A stretch of 13,033 nucleotides of DNA from CAZOKZ01 sp964580585 (GCA_964580585.1 CAZOKZ010000096.1:1-13033); one strand, 5' to 3'. Shown: positions 1 to 7,166, counted from the first letter of the stretch. The notes: generated by a model from the letters alone, not told the origin. Translations and numbers: made by a program.

Positions 1-1008
1 CGGATGATGCCGCGACGTGTGTACGATCGAGTGCGTGAACAAATCCTTCCCCACGTGAAAATGGCGAACTTGCAGGGCCTTGGCGAACCGACTCTGTCGC
101 CGATGTTCATGGAAATGCTGCGCGATGCGCGTGATCTGGGCCATCGCGTGCGGTTTGTCACCAACGCCTCGCGAATTGACGCGGAAATGGCCGTCGAACT
201 GGCTCGCTCGCCGGTCGAAATGACGATTTCCATTGATGGAGCGAAACGAGAAACCCACGAGGACTCTCGTCCCGGTGCCTCGTTCGAGCAATTGTTCGAA
301 GCCTTGGCCCACATGCAACGCGAATCGCAATCGTCCGAACGCCACCCCGGTTTCGTCTGGCGTGTCAACACCGTCGTGACCACGCGCAACATCGGCGAAC
401 TCGAAGGCATCATGGAAATTGCCAAATCACACGGCGCTGTCAGTTACATGCTCATCGCGCCCGGTGTCGGCGACCGCACGGACGCGTTCGCTCTCGATAC
501 CGTGACCCATCATCAGGACTTGCTACGCGAACGTTATCCGGCTCTTCAAAGTCATGCCGACGCGCTTGGGTTACAATTAATCGCGCCTTCGTTTGCGATT
601 TCCAACGGCGATTCGGTTGTCGAAAAATCGTCAAACAGCAAGGGCAATGTATCGCATGGCAAATCGTACTTTCCCCAGAAATGTTTCGACCCATGGCGGA
701 CCATCTATATCGACGTGGACGGCTGGGTGAGACCCTGTTGCCGGGCTGTGTGGGTCGGGATGGGGAATATACTGTCGGAAGACTTCGCTACTATCTGGAA
801 TAATCATCATTACCGGCGCTTGCGTAAAACGGTAAACTCGAACAACCCGCCCAGCTTTTGCCGGGGGTGCTCGAACAACTGGGGGATCAATGGGGGCGAC
901 GAGCACTACGCGCAAAAACTTCTGGCTCGTGGCATAACGCTCGAACCGCCGCCGTCGGTGGGCGTGGAATGGGACCCCGTGGCGAAGAAACACGTGCCTG
1001 CCAAGTGA
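1..1008 (+). CDS. Radical SAM/SPASM protein, 5' end missing
   Basis: This is the C-terminal part of a radical SAM enzyme. The reading frame is open through base 1, so the true start lies outside the window. The family-typical GEP motif is visible (LGEPTL, about residues 26-31 counted from the ATG at base 4), followed by the TIM-barrel strands MTISIDGA and NTVVTTRN. The CxxxCxxC motif that binds the SAM-linked 4Fe-4S cluster normally lies before GEP and is therefore outside. The C-terminal part has a SPASM-like cysteine set for auxiliary clusters: C227, the C245-C246 pair, and C286/C289 in CRGC. SPASM proteins modify peptides or small substrates, but the substrate here cannot be read from sequence. 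Downstream, the cassette-like island begins after a 192-bp gap, so no operon partner is visible in the window. The family call is secure and the reaction is unknown. Confidence 0.88.
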   Translation, partial: RMMPRRVYDRVREQILPHVKMANLQGLGEPTLSPMFMEMLRDARDLGHRVRFVTNASRIDAEMAVELARSPVEMTISIDGAKRETHEDSRPGASFEQLFEALAHMQRESQSSERHPGFVWRVNTVVTTRNIGELEGIMEIAKSHGAVSYMLIAPGVGDRTDAFALDTVTHHQDLLRERYPALQSHADALGLQLIAPSFAISNGDSVVEKSSNSKGNVSHGKSYFPQKCFDPWRTIYIDVDGWVRPCCRAVWVGMGNILSEDFATIWNNHHYRRLRKTVNSNNPPSFCRGCSNNWGINGGDEHYAQKLLARGITLEPPPSVGVEWDPVAKKHVPAK

Positions 1009-1107
1009 TTTTCCAACAGCCTCCTATCCCACATCCAAACCCGTATTCACCGCTTCCACCAAAATCATCGAAAGTCCCACCGAATCCGCAAGATGCACCC
1101 GCTGGAG

Positions 1108-1199
1108 CCGACTTTGGTATTGACCTTTCTCCAACAAGTTTACATCTGTTCTACATCCTCGCGGCTCAGCTCCGCGATTAGGCTCCACAGGAGAGAAGC
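1108..1199 (+). repeat. Repeat copy A, attC-like, upstream of the 115-aa ORF
   Basis: This is the first of two related direct repeats, about 485 bp apart. Both copies share, in order, CCGACT, GGTATTGACCTT, ACAAGTTT, ACATCCTCGCGGCTCA, CTCCGCGATTAGGC and a GGAGAG ribosome site before the start codon. In this copy GCTGGAGCCG (1101-1110) pairs with CGGCTCAGC (1162-1170), giving a 9-bp stem with one extra bulged G. An unpaired base in the left arm is characteristic of folded integron attC sites. The terminal box is ATTAGGC (1177-1183); the attC consensus is GTTRRRY, so the key first G is replaced. TTGACC (1120-1125) could serve as a -35 box, but no convincing -10 is seen. The repeat is certain; the attC interpretation is moderate. 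Confidence 0.75.
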
Positions 1200-1200
1200 A

Positions 1201-1548
1201 ATGATTCCCTTGCAAGAAGTTGATGTTCACACAGATAAGAAGGTGTTTTACAAAGTACATCTTGTCGCTCCTACCGGGGCAGCGCCGTTCTTAACCGAAG
1301 TGCTCGTCGATGACTCGGAGTTTGATCCCCCATTCCACTCGAACGTGTCATTTCATCAGCAGTTCAACAGTGCCAGTGACGCATTCACTCATGCGCTCAA
1401 TTGGGTTAAGGGCTACAGCGCCAAGCATAGCTACACCATCAACCGTATCAACAACCCTTGCAACTGCGAGTTCCTCTCACAGAAAGACCAACAAGCGGTT
1501 GTCCAGGCGGCAGGTTTCACAATTCAGGTACAAGTCAATGGGGCATAA
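1201..1548 (+). CDS. Hypothetical protein, 115 aa
   Basis: I do not recognise this protein. Translation from ATG 1201 gives 115 residues, and the start is supported by GGAGAG at 1190-1195, five bases upstream. It is soluble-looking, with no signal peptide or membrane segment. It has a mixed beta-rich N-terminal half (FYKVHLVAPTG, FLTEVLVDD), an aromatic and histidine-rich middle (FHSNVSFHQQF, HALNWVKGY), a CNC pair, and a C-terminal strand FTIQVQVNG. The stop TAA lies inside GCATAAC (1543-1549). It is flanked by the two copies of the ~90-bp repeat, so it appears to be a self-contained cassette with its own ribosome site. Its size and isolation suit an integron-cassette hypothetical gene. A real gene is likely because of the ribosome site and the parallel arrangement with the next gene; function is unknown. 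Confidence 0.7.
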   Translation: MIPLQEVDVHTDKKVFYKVHLVAPTGAAPFLTEVLVDDSEFDPPFHSNVSFHQQFNSASDAFTHALNWVKGYSAKHSYTINRINNPCNCEFLSQKDQQAVVQAAGFTIQVQVNGA

Positions 1549-1668
1549 CCAGTCATTCCAGCGGACTGTCAGAAAGCTGCGCCTTTTGCCATCCGACTGC
1601 GGTATTGACCTTCCGCAAACAAGTTTGCTTTAGTTCAACATCCTCGCGGCTCAACTCCGCGATTAGGC
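1543..1668 (+). other. Putative attC-like recombination site between the two cassette genes
   Basis: The site runs from GCATAAC (1543-1549), which contains the stop codon of the 115-aa ORF, to ATTAGGC (1662-1668), 126 bp in all and within the known attC size range. The left end, with CATTCCAGCGGAC (1554-1566), and the right end, GGCTCAACTCCGCG followed by TTAGGC, read much like the ends of classical attC sites. Against this, the left box departs from RYYYAAC at one position. The right box has A in place of the conserved first G. I could not find convincing left/right arm pairing in this copy. No integrase gene is visible. Confidence 0.4.
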
Positions 1669-1682
1669 ATTAGGAGAGAGCA
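1593..1682 (+). repeat. Repeat copy B, upstream of the DUF3800-like gene
   Basis: This is the second copy of the direct repeat described at 1108-1199, reading from CCGACTGCGG to the GGAGAG ribosome site before GTG 1683. The strongest shared block is ACATCCTCGCGGCTCA followed by CTCCGCGATTAGGC. Differences from copy A are spread out, as expected for members of a repeat family rather than a recent duplication. Local self-complementarity includes TGCGG with CCGCA (1598-1602 and 1613-1617), GCAAAC with GTTTGC flanking AA, and CGCGG with CCGCG. TTGACC (1605-1610) is conserved and may be a -35 box. Confidence 0.75.
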
Positions 1683-2531
1683 GTGCCAGATTTCGTCACT
1701 GGAATTGATGATGTAGGAACAATGAACGCCAAGTGCTCTGGCTGGACTTTTGTATCTATTGAGCACGCCTTGTTGAGTGAATTCGAAAATAAGGCCACTC
1801 AAATTTTACAGTCGGCGAAACTTAAAAGCTTCCATGGAAGGGATTTTAAGCGCAAGAAATCTGATTCCTATATCGAATTCCTGAAGTTAATCCGATCAAT
1901 GTTGGAGCGGGGTAACGGTTTTATAAGCTGCACATTGCTTGGGCAGGACTGGAAAGCAGAATTCGAGACATTTTGTGAAAAAGTAGTTGGTGGATCTTTT
2001 ACAAAAGCCGGGGTTCCGGCTGGTGAGGTTACTGAAGCATCAAAACGAATAGCTGCCGCATTGTTCACCTTTCAAAGGCTGGCCTCAGAAAAAGTCCAAG
2101 GTGGAAGCACTCTAATTCAAATCGATCGCCATGCTCTTATAGATCAACTTGGGTCTTCGAAAATAGAGCTAAGGGGGGCTGAAATGTCTGGACAGTTGCC
2201 CATCGTCTCGGCGCTACGAGCCTACGGAAAAGTGCAATTCCCAAATGCTCCTGAAATTGAGCGAGATGGCATAGCAATCTGTCCAGATGAGGATTCATTT
2301 TTAGTTCAGGCTGCGGATATCGTTGGTAATTTCTCAACTGCATTTTTTTTTAAAAAACTCGGCAAGAACTCTAATTCGAATAATCTCAAATGCTCTGTGT
2401 TTGAAAAAGCATTTGGAGATATCCTAAATCTCAGCAGTTTTCCAGATTCAATAGCGTTAAGTGGTGATGACCTGGAGCTAGCTGAAGGTTCAGCGTCATT
2501 AACTTTTCGCATAGGTGGTGGAGATGCCTAA
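1683..2531 (+). CDS. DUF3800-like protein in a cassette-like unit
   Basis: This is a 282-aa soluble protein starting at GTG 1683, supported by GGAGAG at 1673-1678. The layout fits the DUF3800 family, which is predicted to have an RNase H-like fold. An N-terminal strand carries acidic residues (GIDDVG, residues 7-12, in place of the usual DESG). A mid-N-terminal HGRDF motif follows, then an IQIDRH strand, and a C-terminal QAADIVGNFSTAFF helix matches the usual QxADxxA motif. DUF3800 proteins recur in mobile and defence-associated loci, but their biochemical role is mostly unproven. The gene is visibly more A/T-rich than the flanking envelope genes and uses many AAA, AAT and TTT codons, which suggests acquisition by transfer. 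The stop TAA lies inside GCCTAAC (2526-2532), a perfect RYYYAAC box. Family assignment is by eye only; the gene itself is solid. Confidence 0.68.
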   Translation: MPDFVTGIDDVGTMNAKCSGWTFVSIEHALLSEFENKATQILQSAKLKSFHGRDFKRKKSDSYIEFLKLIRSMLERGNGFISCTLLGQDWKAEFETFCEKVVGGSFTKAGVPAGEVTEASKRIAAALFTFQRLASEKVQGGSTLIQIDRHALIDQLGSSKIELRGAEMSGQLPIVSALRAYGKVQFPNAPEIERDGIAICPDEDSFLVQAADIVGNFSTAFFFKKLGKNSNSNNLKCSVFEKAFGDILNLSSFPDSIALSGDDLELAEGSASLTFRIGGGDA

Positions 2532-2605
2532 CAAGGTGCTCGTGTGTGGTTAAGGAGAACAGGCACTAATTGATTAGTCGTCCCCGAGCATCTCCAACGT
2601 TTGCC
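2526..2605 (+). other. Putative terminal attC-like site after the DUF3800-like gene
   Basis: GCCTAAC (2526-2532) overlaps the stop codon and matches the attC left-box consensus exactly. GGTGCTCG (2535-2542) pairs with CGAGCATC (2585-2592) at seven of eight positions plus one G-T pair. A right-box-like GTTTGCC (2599-2605) differs from the expected GTTAGGC at two positions. The total of 80 bp is a normal attC length. Unlike copies A and B it lacks the CCTCGCGGCTCA block, so it would be a divergent site. Chance pairing cannot be excluded. Confidence 0.32.
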
Positions 2606-2703
2606 AAGACCCCCCCGCCTTTCCCGTTGCGTCTGTGCCTGCCCCCGCCTAGCACTCTTTTCGCGTTTGTTGGACCACACTTCCGGACGCGGAAACACGC
2701 GTT

Positions 2704-2709
2704 GGAGGG
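2704..2709 (+). promoter_or_regulatory. Ribosome binding site that fixes the bamA TTG start
   Basis: GGAGGG lies eight bases before TTG 2718. The protein read from this TTG begins with a normal signal peptide. Reading from the TTG at 2601 instead would add 39 arginine- and proline-rich residues unlike any export signal. Confidence 0.7.
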
Positions 2710-2717
2710 CTCTCAGG

Positions 2718-5048
2718 TTGTCTTTTCTTCAAAAATGTCATTTACGGGCTGGCTGGCTGGGTCTCATTGCCTTGATGATTGCCTTCGCCATTGCCCCAAT
2801 TCCGGTTGGTGCGCTCCAACCGTTTCCCCCAGACGGAACGAAAATTGTCGAAGTCGAGGTCGTCGGGTGCGAAAAATCCGACCCCGAGTCGATTCGTAAA
2901 GTCATGGAACTCAAGGCAGGCGAGTCGTTCGACGCCACCGCTGTGCGCCGAGATTTGCAGGCCATTACGGACCTGGGCTTCTACAATCCGCTCTCCATGA
3001 AAATGTCCACCGAGGAAATCGATGGCGGCGTGCGACTACTTGTTCAGGTGGATGAGCAGCCTGTTGTCAACAGCATCACATTCATCGGCAACATCACCTA
3101 CACCGCTGAACGTCTCGAGCGAGAGCTGGATTTCAAGGTCGGCGATCTGCTGCCGCTTGCGGCGAAATCCACCACGACGCGCTCGATGCGGGGATTTTAC
3201 GCGAAAGGCGGCTTCAAGAGCGCCACGGCCCGTGTTTCCACCGAAACCGCCGACGAACCTAATACCGTCAATGTGCAAATAGCCATCGATGAAGGCGAAA
3301 AGATCAAAATCAAAGACCTGATCGTTACGGGAAATGCGTACTTTTCCAATTTCCGTATCCGGTCCATGGCGACGAACTCGGGCAGTTGGCTGCTGTTCGA
3401 CAATTATTACGACGACCGCGCGTTCGACGACGATTTGCGCCTGATCGAAGAGCGTTACCGCGACGCGGGTTTTCTCGACGCGACCGCGAAGCGCGGCAAT
3501 TTCCGTTACAACGCCGCCCGTGCTCAGGTTTCTCCCGAAATCGTGATCAACGAAGGCCCCCGTTATACCGTTTCCGGCGTCGAGCTGAATGCAAATCGCC
3601 TCTTCACCGACGAGGAAGTTTCCGCGCCTTTCCTGCCCATGATCGGCAAGCACTTCAGCGGCGAAAAGTTCCGCGAAGGCGTGCAGAAACTCCGTCGATT
3701 GTATGGTGATCAGGGGTACGTGAACGCGGAATTCAACGGCCACTTCACGAAGAACCCGGAAGCAGGCACCGTGACGTTGGTGCTCGATGTCACTGAAAAT
3801 GACGTGGTCTATGTGGGCGAAGTTTACATCAAGAAGACCGACGAAGATTACGAATTCGACCTGACACCCCTGGAAAAATTCACCGACTGGTCTTCGCCCG
3901 GTGTGAAAGACGACACGGTGCTGCGCGAAGTGAAGCTTAAACCCGGCGCCAAGTATCGTACCGCCGACGAAGTTCGCACCGAAGACCGGCTGCGCAACTT
4001 GGGATTCTTCCAATCCGTCGATGTGAATCGCAAACCAACGGGCGATCCGAAAGTGGATGACGTGGTGATCGTGGTCGAAGAAGACCCCGCTGCCGCGTTT
4101 TTCTCGGTTACGGCAGGTGTTGGCGAAGTCTCCGGTCCGTCGGTGGGCTTCAATTACGTAAACCCGAACCTGTTCGGCGAAGCCAAGGTGCTCAACATCG
4201 GCACCACGCTGGCCAAACGGTATAGTTCGTTCCGTATCAATTACCTGGATCGATACTTCAACGATTCGGACAATTCGATGGAATGGACGCTTTCACGCGA
4301 ATTTGCTCAGTATCGCGGTTATGGCGAGCGTACGTATGGCACGAGCGTCGAATTCGGGCACCCGTACACCGAATACGTGAAGGGGTACCTGCGGGTGCGC
4401 GCCGAACATGTGCGTCTCGAGCGTCATGATACCGATGTTCGCGAGAGCATGTCCAGTTACCCTGTCTTTGCCGTGCGCGGCATGGTCGTGCGTGACCTGC
4501 GCAATAACAAGCGCTGGACAACGCGCGGTTACATGGTCAGCGGCGGTGTTGAAACTGGCGTGGCGCGTAATGCGATGATCAAGTTCCTCCACAGCTACGA
4601 ATGGTACAAGTCGCTCGATAAAGAAGAAGACTGGGTGTACGCTTACAGTCACACGGTCGGCGTCCAGCCGTACCACGCCACTCATGTGGGGATTTCCGAG
4701 CGGTTTTTCCTCGGCGGGACGACGACACTGCGCGGTTTCGATGTGCGCGGTATCGGCCCGACGGACCGTGGAGCACGCGACGTGCATACGGGTGGCTCGA
4801 TCATGATTGCTCAACGGCACGAATTGCGCCATCGCTTCACCAAGTACCTGCGCGGACGTTTATTCGTGGACGCCGGGATGTTGGAAGAAAGCACGTTCCA
4901 ATTCGGCACGCCGCGCGTTGGAACGGGCGCGGGCATTTCGTTCGACATGGGCGCATTCGTTGTCGATGTCGATTTGGCTGCTGCTGCTGTGCGCCAAAGC
5001 CACGACCGCACGCGGGTGCTGCACTTCCGCATTCGGTCGAATTTCTAA
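2718..5048 (+). CDS. bamA: Outer membrane protein assembly factor BamA
   Basis: This is the central subunit of the beta-barrel assembly machinery, which inserts outer-membrane proteins. From TTG 2718 it is 776 aa, close to the usual BamA length. Residues 1-32 form a signal peptide: a basic start with K6, H8 and R10, a hydrophobic core GWLGLIALMIAFAI, and a likely cut after VGA. Several POTRA repeats follow up to about residue 450; the first reads KIVEVEVVGCEK and ends in DLGFYNPLSM. The C-terminal part is the 16-strand barrel domain. The lid-loop RGF motif (residues 672-674, in TTLRGFDVRG) and a C-terminal aromatic residue (RIRSNF) are both present. It heads the envelope cluster, with skp 64 bp downstream. 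The preceding gene belongs to the cassette-like island, so transcription probably starts in 2532-2717, although I see no clear promoter. Identity is very secure; only the start codon is open. Confidence 0.95.
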   Translation: MSFLQKCHLRAGWLGLIALMIAFAIAPIPVGALQPFPPDGTKIVEVEVVGCEKSDPESIRKVMELKAGESFDATAVRRDLQAITDLGFYNPLSMKMSTEEIDGGVRLLVQVDEQPVVNSITFIGNITYTAERLERELDFKVGDLLPLAAKSTTTRSMRGFYAKGGFKSATARVSTETADEPNTVNVQIAIDEGEKIKIKDLIVTGNAYFSNFRIRSMATNSGSWLLFDNYYDDRAFDDDLRLIEERYRDAGFLDATAKRGNFRYNAARAQVSPEIVINEGPRYTVSGVELNANRLFTDEEVSAPFLPMIGKHFSGEKFREGVQKLRRLYGDQGYVNAEFNGHFTKNPEAGTVTLVLDVTENDVVYVGEVYIKKTDEDYEFDLTPLEKFTDWSSPGVKDDTVLREVKLKPGAKYRTADEVRTEDRLRNLGFFQSVDVNRKPTGDPKVDDVVIVVEEDPAAAFFSVTAGVGEVSGPSVGFNYVNPNLFGEAKVLNIGTTLAKRYSSFRINYLDRYFNDSDNSMEWTLSREFAQYRGYGERTYGTSVEFGHPYTEYVKGYLRVRAEHVRLERHDTDVRESMSSYPVFAVRGMVVRDLRNNKRWTTRGYMVSGGVETGVARNAMIKFLHSYEWYKSLDKEEDWVYAYSHTVGVQPYHATHVGISERFFLGGTTTLRGFDVRGIGPTDRGARDVHTGGSIMIAQRHELRHRFTKYLRGRLFVDAGMLEESTFQFGTPRVGTGAGISFDMGAFVVDVDLAAAAVRQSHDRTRVLHFRIRSNF

Positions 5049-5063
5049 GAAACTTTGCCCCTC

Positions 5064-5097
5064 AACGCTGGACGATCACGTCCGGCGTTGTTCGTTT
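5064..5097 (+). terminator. Terminator-like hairpin between bamA and skp
   Basis: AACGCTGGACG (5064-5074) pairs with CGTCCGGCGTT (5079-5089) across the loop ATCA. This is an 11-bp stem with one G-U pair, followed by TTGTTCGTTT-type T-rich sequence up to 5097. It has the form of an intrinsic terminator inside an otherwise co-directional gene cluster, so it may reduce read-through from bamA into skp-lpxC-fabZ-lpxI. Confidence 0.65.
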
Positions 5098-5112
5098 ATG
5101 AGGACTTCTGCA

Positions 5113-5820
5113 TTGAATCATTTCGCCAAGATGTTTCGTTCAACCTTATTCGTCGCGGTCATTGTGGCAACGTGCGTCGCGCAGCCGTTTTCAGCCGTTC
5201 ACGCCGAAGACGCAACACCGCCCGCCGAAGCCAAACCCACGCGCATTGCCTTTGTGGACATCGAGTTGATTGTCGAAAACAGCAAAGCCATCCGCATGGC
5301 GCTCGATGCGATGGATCGCGATCTGGCCTCGAAAGCGCGCGACATCGACGCGAAAGAACGCGAATTCCGTCGCCAGCGATTCGAGATGGACAAGCAGGAG
5401 CGCGTGCTTTCCGCCGATGAGCGAGCCAAACGCCGCGACGATCTCTCGGCGCTTCAAGAAGAAATCGATCGCATGAAGTTCGACATGGATCAGGAACTGC
5501 GCGCGCGCGAGCGGCAGCTTGAACCTGTGCTCGAGTTGATCATGCGGGTGGTGGCCGACGTGGCCGAGCGCGACAAGTTCGACCTGGTATTGCGGGGCGA
5601 GGTGGTCATTTACGGCAGCAGCCAGGTGGATCTGACGCCTGCTGTGGTGGCAGAACTGGACTCGCGCGCCGCCGAGGTGATCGAAACTTTCAAAGCCAAA
5701 CCCATGGACGATGCTTCCTCGGATGCGCCCAGCGGGGCTCCCGAGAAAGAATACAAGGAAATCGTTCCCAACCGTGCGGGTTTGGACAATAACGACGAAC
5801 TTCTTCCGATGATTCCATGA
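5113..5820 (+). CDS. Skp/OmpH-family periplasmic chaperone
   Basis: Skp/OmpH proteins hold unfolded outer-membrane proteins in the periplasm and hand them to the BAM complex. Read from TTG 5113 this protein is 235 aa. A signal peptide spans residues 1-31 (basic start with K6 and R9, core TLFVAVIVATCVA, cut after VHA). The family N-terminal strand RIAFVDIELIVENSKA comes next. A long charged coiled coil (about DRDLASKARDIDAKE through DMDQELRARERQ) forms the tentacle, and a strand FDLVLRGEVVIY returns at the end. A ~40-residue acidic and proline-containing tail extends beyond the usual fold. TTG 5113 was chosen because GAGGA (5100-5104) sits eight bases upstream. ATG 5098 lies directly behind the terminator T-run without a ribosome site, and ATG 5131 is also possible. 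Its end overlaps lpxC by four bases (ATGA), which implies coupled translation. Confidence 0.9.
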   Translation: MNHFAKMFRSTLFVAVIVATCVAQPFSAVHAEDATPPAEAKPTRIAFVDIELIVENSKAIRMALDAMDRDLASKARDIDAKEREFRRQRFEMDKQERVLSADERAKRRDDLSALQEEIDRMKFDMDQELRARERQLEPVLELIMRVVADVAERDKFDLVLRGEVVIYGSSQVDLTPAVVAELDSRAAEVIETFKAKPMDDASSDAPSGAPEKEYKEIVPNRAGLDNNDELLPMIP

Positions 5821-6677
5821 CAACCACTGCCACCCCCATTACCCGAAAAACGGTCGCCGCCCCGCTGACATTCATGGGCAACGGCATTCACACCAACGCC
5901 GATGCAAGGTTGGCGATTACACCTGCCGATGCGGGCGCGGGCATTGTGCTGCGCATGGCCGGGACGGATTGGCCGCCGCTCACGGCGTCCATCGAACACG
6001 CCAAAGCCGAGCAATGCGATCGACGGACGGTGTTGCGCGGACCCGATGGGCAGTATTTTCAGCAAGTCGAACATGTGATGGCGGCGCTGTTTGCATGCGG
6101 GGTGACGGATGCCGTGCTGGAACAAGCGGGGCCGGAACCTCCGTTTCTCGATGGCGGCGCAAAGGAATTCATGGATGGTTTGCTGCGGGTCGGGACGCGT
6201 GATTTGAATGAGGAAATCGAGCCCCTGGTTGTTACCCGCCCGGTCAGCGTGACCGACTCCGACGCGGAACTGGTTGCTACGCCTCACGACGGGTTGCGGT
6301 TGAGTTGCTTTGTCGAATTCCCCGGCACGGTGGTTGGCTCGATGGGCATCAGCGTGGAAATCACGCCCGAGAGCTTTTTGTCCGAAGCAGCGCCCGCCCG
6401 CACGTTTGCGCTGGAACGCGATTTGGAAGCTTTGCGCCAGGCAGGACTGGCCAAAGGCGGCTCGTTAAAGAATGCGGTTGTGTTCAGCGAGACCGGTTAT
6501 TTGAATGAAACGCTTTTTTTTGATGACGAAGTGGTTAGACATAAAATCATTGATTTGCTGGGGGATCTGGCGTTGATCGGACGCCCTCTGCGCGGACATT
6601 TCTGGGCTTGGCGCGCGGGGCATCGCAGCCATGTTCGTTTCGCGGAAGCCCTTGCGAAGGAGTACTTGATTAAATGA
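5817..6677 (+). CDS. lpxC: UDP-3-O-acyl-N-acetylglucosamine deacetylase LpxC
   Basis: LpxC is a cytoplasmic zinc enzyme that removes the acetyl group from UDP-3-O-acyl-GlcNAc, the committed step of lipid A synthesis. All key residues of the family can be seen. The base and first zinc ligand are E85-H86 in VEHVMAAL. The other zinc ligands are H242 and D246 in RHKIIDLLGD, and the catalytic histidine is H269 in RAGHRSH. The hallmark ARTFALERDLEALRQAGL and KGGSLKNAVVF segments are also present. At 286 aa it is slightly shorter than the ~305-aa proteobacterial enzyme, trimmed mainly at the ends. It is a stand-alone LpxC, not the LpxC-FabZ fusion found in some bacteria, but fabZ follows directly. 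ATG 5817 overlaps the skp stop and the lpxC stop overlaps fabZ ATG 6674, so all three are probably translated in a coupled way. Confidence 0.96.
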   Translation: MTTTATPITRKTVAAPLTFMGNGIHTNADARLAITPADAGAGIVLRMAGTDWPPLTASIEHAKAEQCDRRTVLRGPDGQYFQQVEHVMAALFACGVTDAVLEQAGPEPPFLDGGAKEFMDGLLRVGTRDLNEEIEPLVVTRPVSVTDSDAELVATPHDGLRLSCFVEFPGTVVGSMGISVEITPESFLSEAAPARTFALERDLEALRQAGLAKGGSLKNAVVFSETGYLNETLFFDDEVVRHKIIDLLGDLALIGRPLRGHFWAWRAGHRSHVRFAEALAKEYLIK

Positions 6678-7141
6678 CAGATAGACCCAATTTTATCTAC
6701 GAAGCTCCCTTTGGAGTTCACGTTATCCGTAAAATCCTACCTCATCGGTACCCATTTTTGCTGGTTGACGGCATCACCGAGTTGGGCACGGATTATATCC
6801 GAGGTTTTAAAAACCTCTCGGTGAACGAAGAATTGCTTCAGGGTCACTTCCCCGACGAACCGATTTATCCGGGCGTCTTGCACGTCGAATCGCTTGCTCA
6901 AATGGGAGCATGTTGGATTTTAGCCCAGGAACAAAACGTCGGAAAAACAGCTTATCTCATGAGCGTCGAATCGGCGAAATTCCGTCGTCCGATTGTTCCC
7001 GGCGACCGTCTTGATATGCTGGGGAAAATCACAAATCTGAAGTCGCGCACGGGCCGCTTGGTGGGCGAAATTCGCGTCAACGATCAGTTAGTTTCCGAAG
7101 CCGTCGTGCTCTTTGCGTTTCAAAAGTCGGAGCCGCGCTAA
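6674..7141 (+). CDS. fabZ: 3-hydroxyacyl-ACP dehydratase FabZ
   Basis: FabZ dehydrates 3-hydroxyacyl-ACP in fatty-acid elongation and competes with lipid A synthesis for 3-hydroxyacyl-ACP, which is why it often lies among lpx genes. The protein is 155 aa, normal for the family. The conserved LPHRYPFLLVD start (residues 22-32), catalytic H58 in QGHFPDEPIYPG, and catalytic E72 in LHVESLAQMG are 14 residues apart, as in known FabZ enzymes. The KFRRPIVPGD segment (residues 102-111) is also typical. AGGAG at 6658-6662 is the ribosome site, and ATG 6674 overlaps the lpxC stop by four bases. The next gene, lpxI, starts 25 bp downstream. No oddities are seen. Confidence 0.95.
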   Translation: MTDRPNFIYEAPFGVHVIRKILPHRYPFLLVDGITELGTDYIRGFKNLSVNEELLQGHFPDEPIYPGVLHVESLAQMGACWILAQEQNVGKTAYLMSVESAKFRRPIVPGDRLDMLGKITNLKSRTGRLVGEIRVNDQLVSEAVVLFAFQKSEPR

Positions 7142-7166
7142 GTCGCCTTCGCTTAAAAGGTATTCA

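Noticed and set aside
1120..1146. Promoter reading TTGACC with TACATC in repeat copy A
   Set aside because: The spacing of 15 bases is short and the -10 is not conserved in copy B, so it is mentioned in the repeat entries but not called.
2601..2717. Longer bamA reading from TTG 2601 with 39 extra residues
   Set aside because: The added segment is Arg/Pro-rich and unlike a signal peptide, and there is no ribosome site. TTG 2718 has GGAGGG and gives a normal signal peptide.
3036..4013. 325-aa open frame on the minus strand inside bamA
   Set aside because: It lies entirely opposite a clear BamA coding sequence, has no ribosome site or recognisable domain, and is explained by codon bias of the sense gene.
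5098..5112. ATG 5098 as the skp start
   Set aside because: It directly follows the terminator T-run without a ribosome site, and the only good purine-rich ribosome site nearby lies just after it, serving TTG 5113. It cannot be fully excluded.
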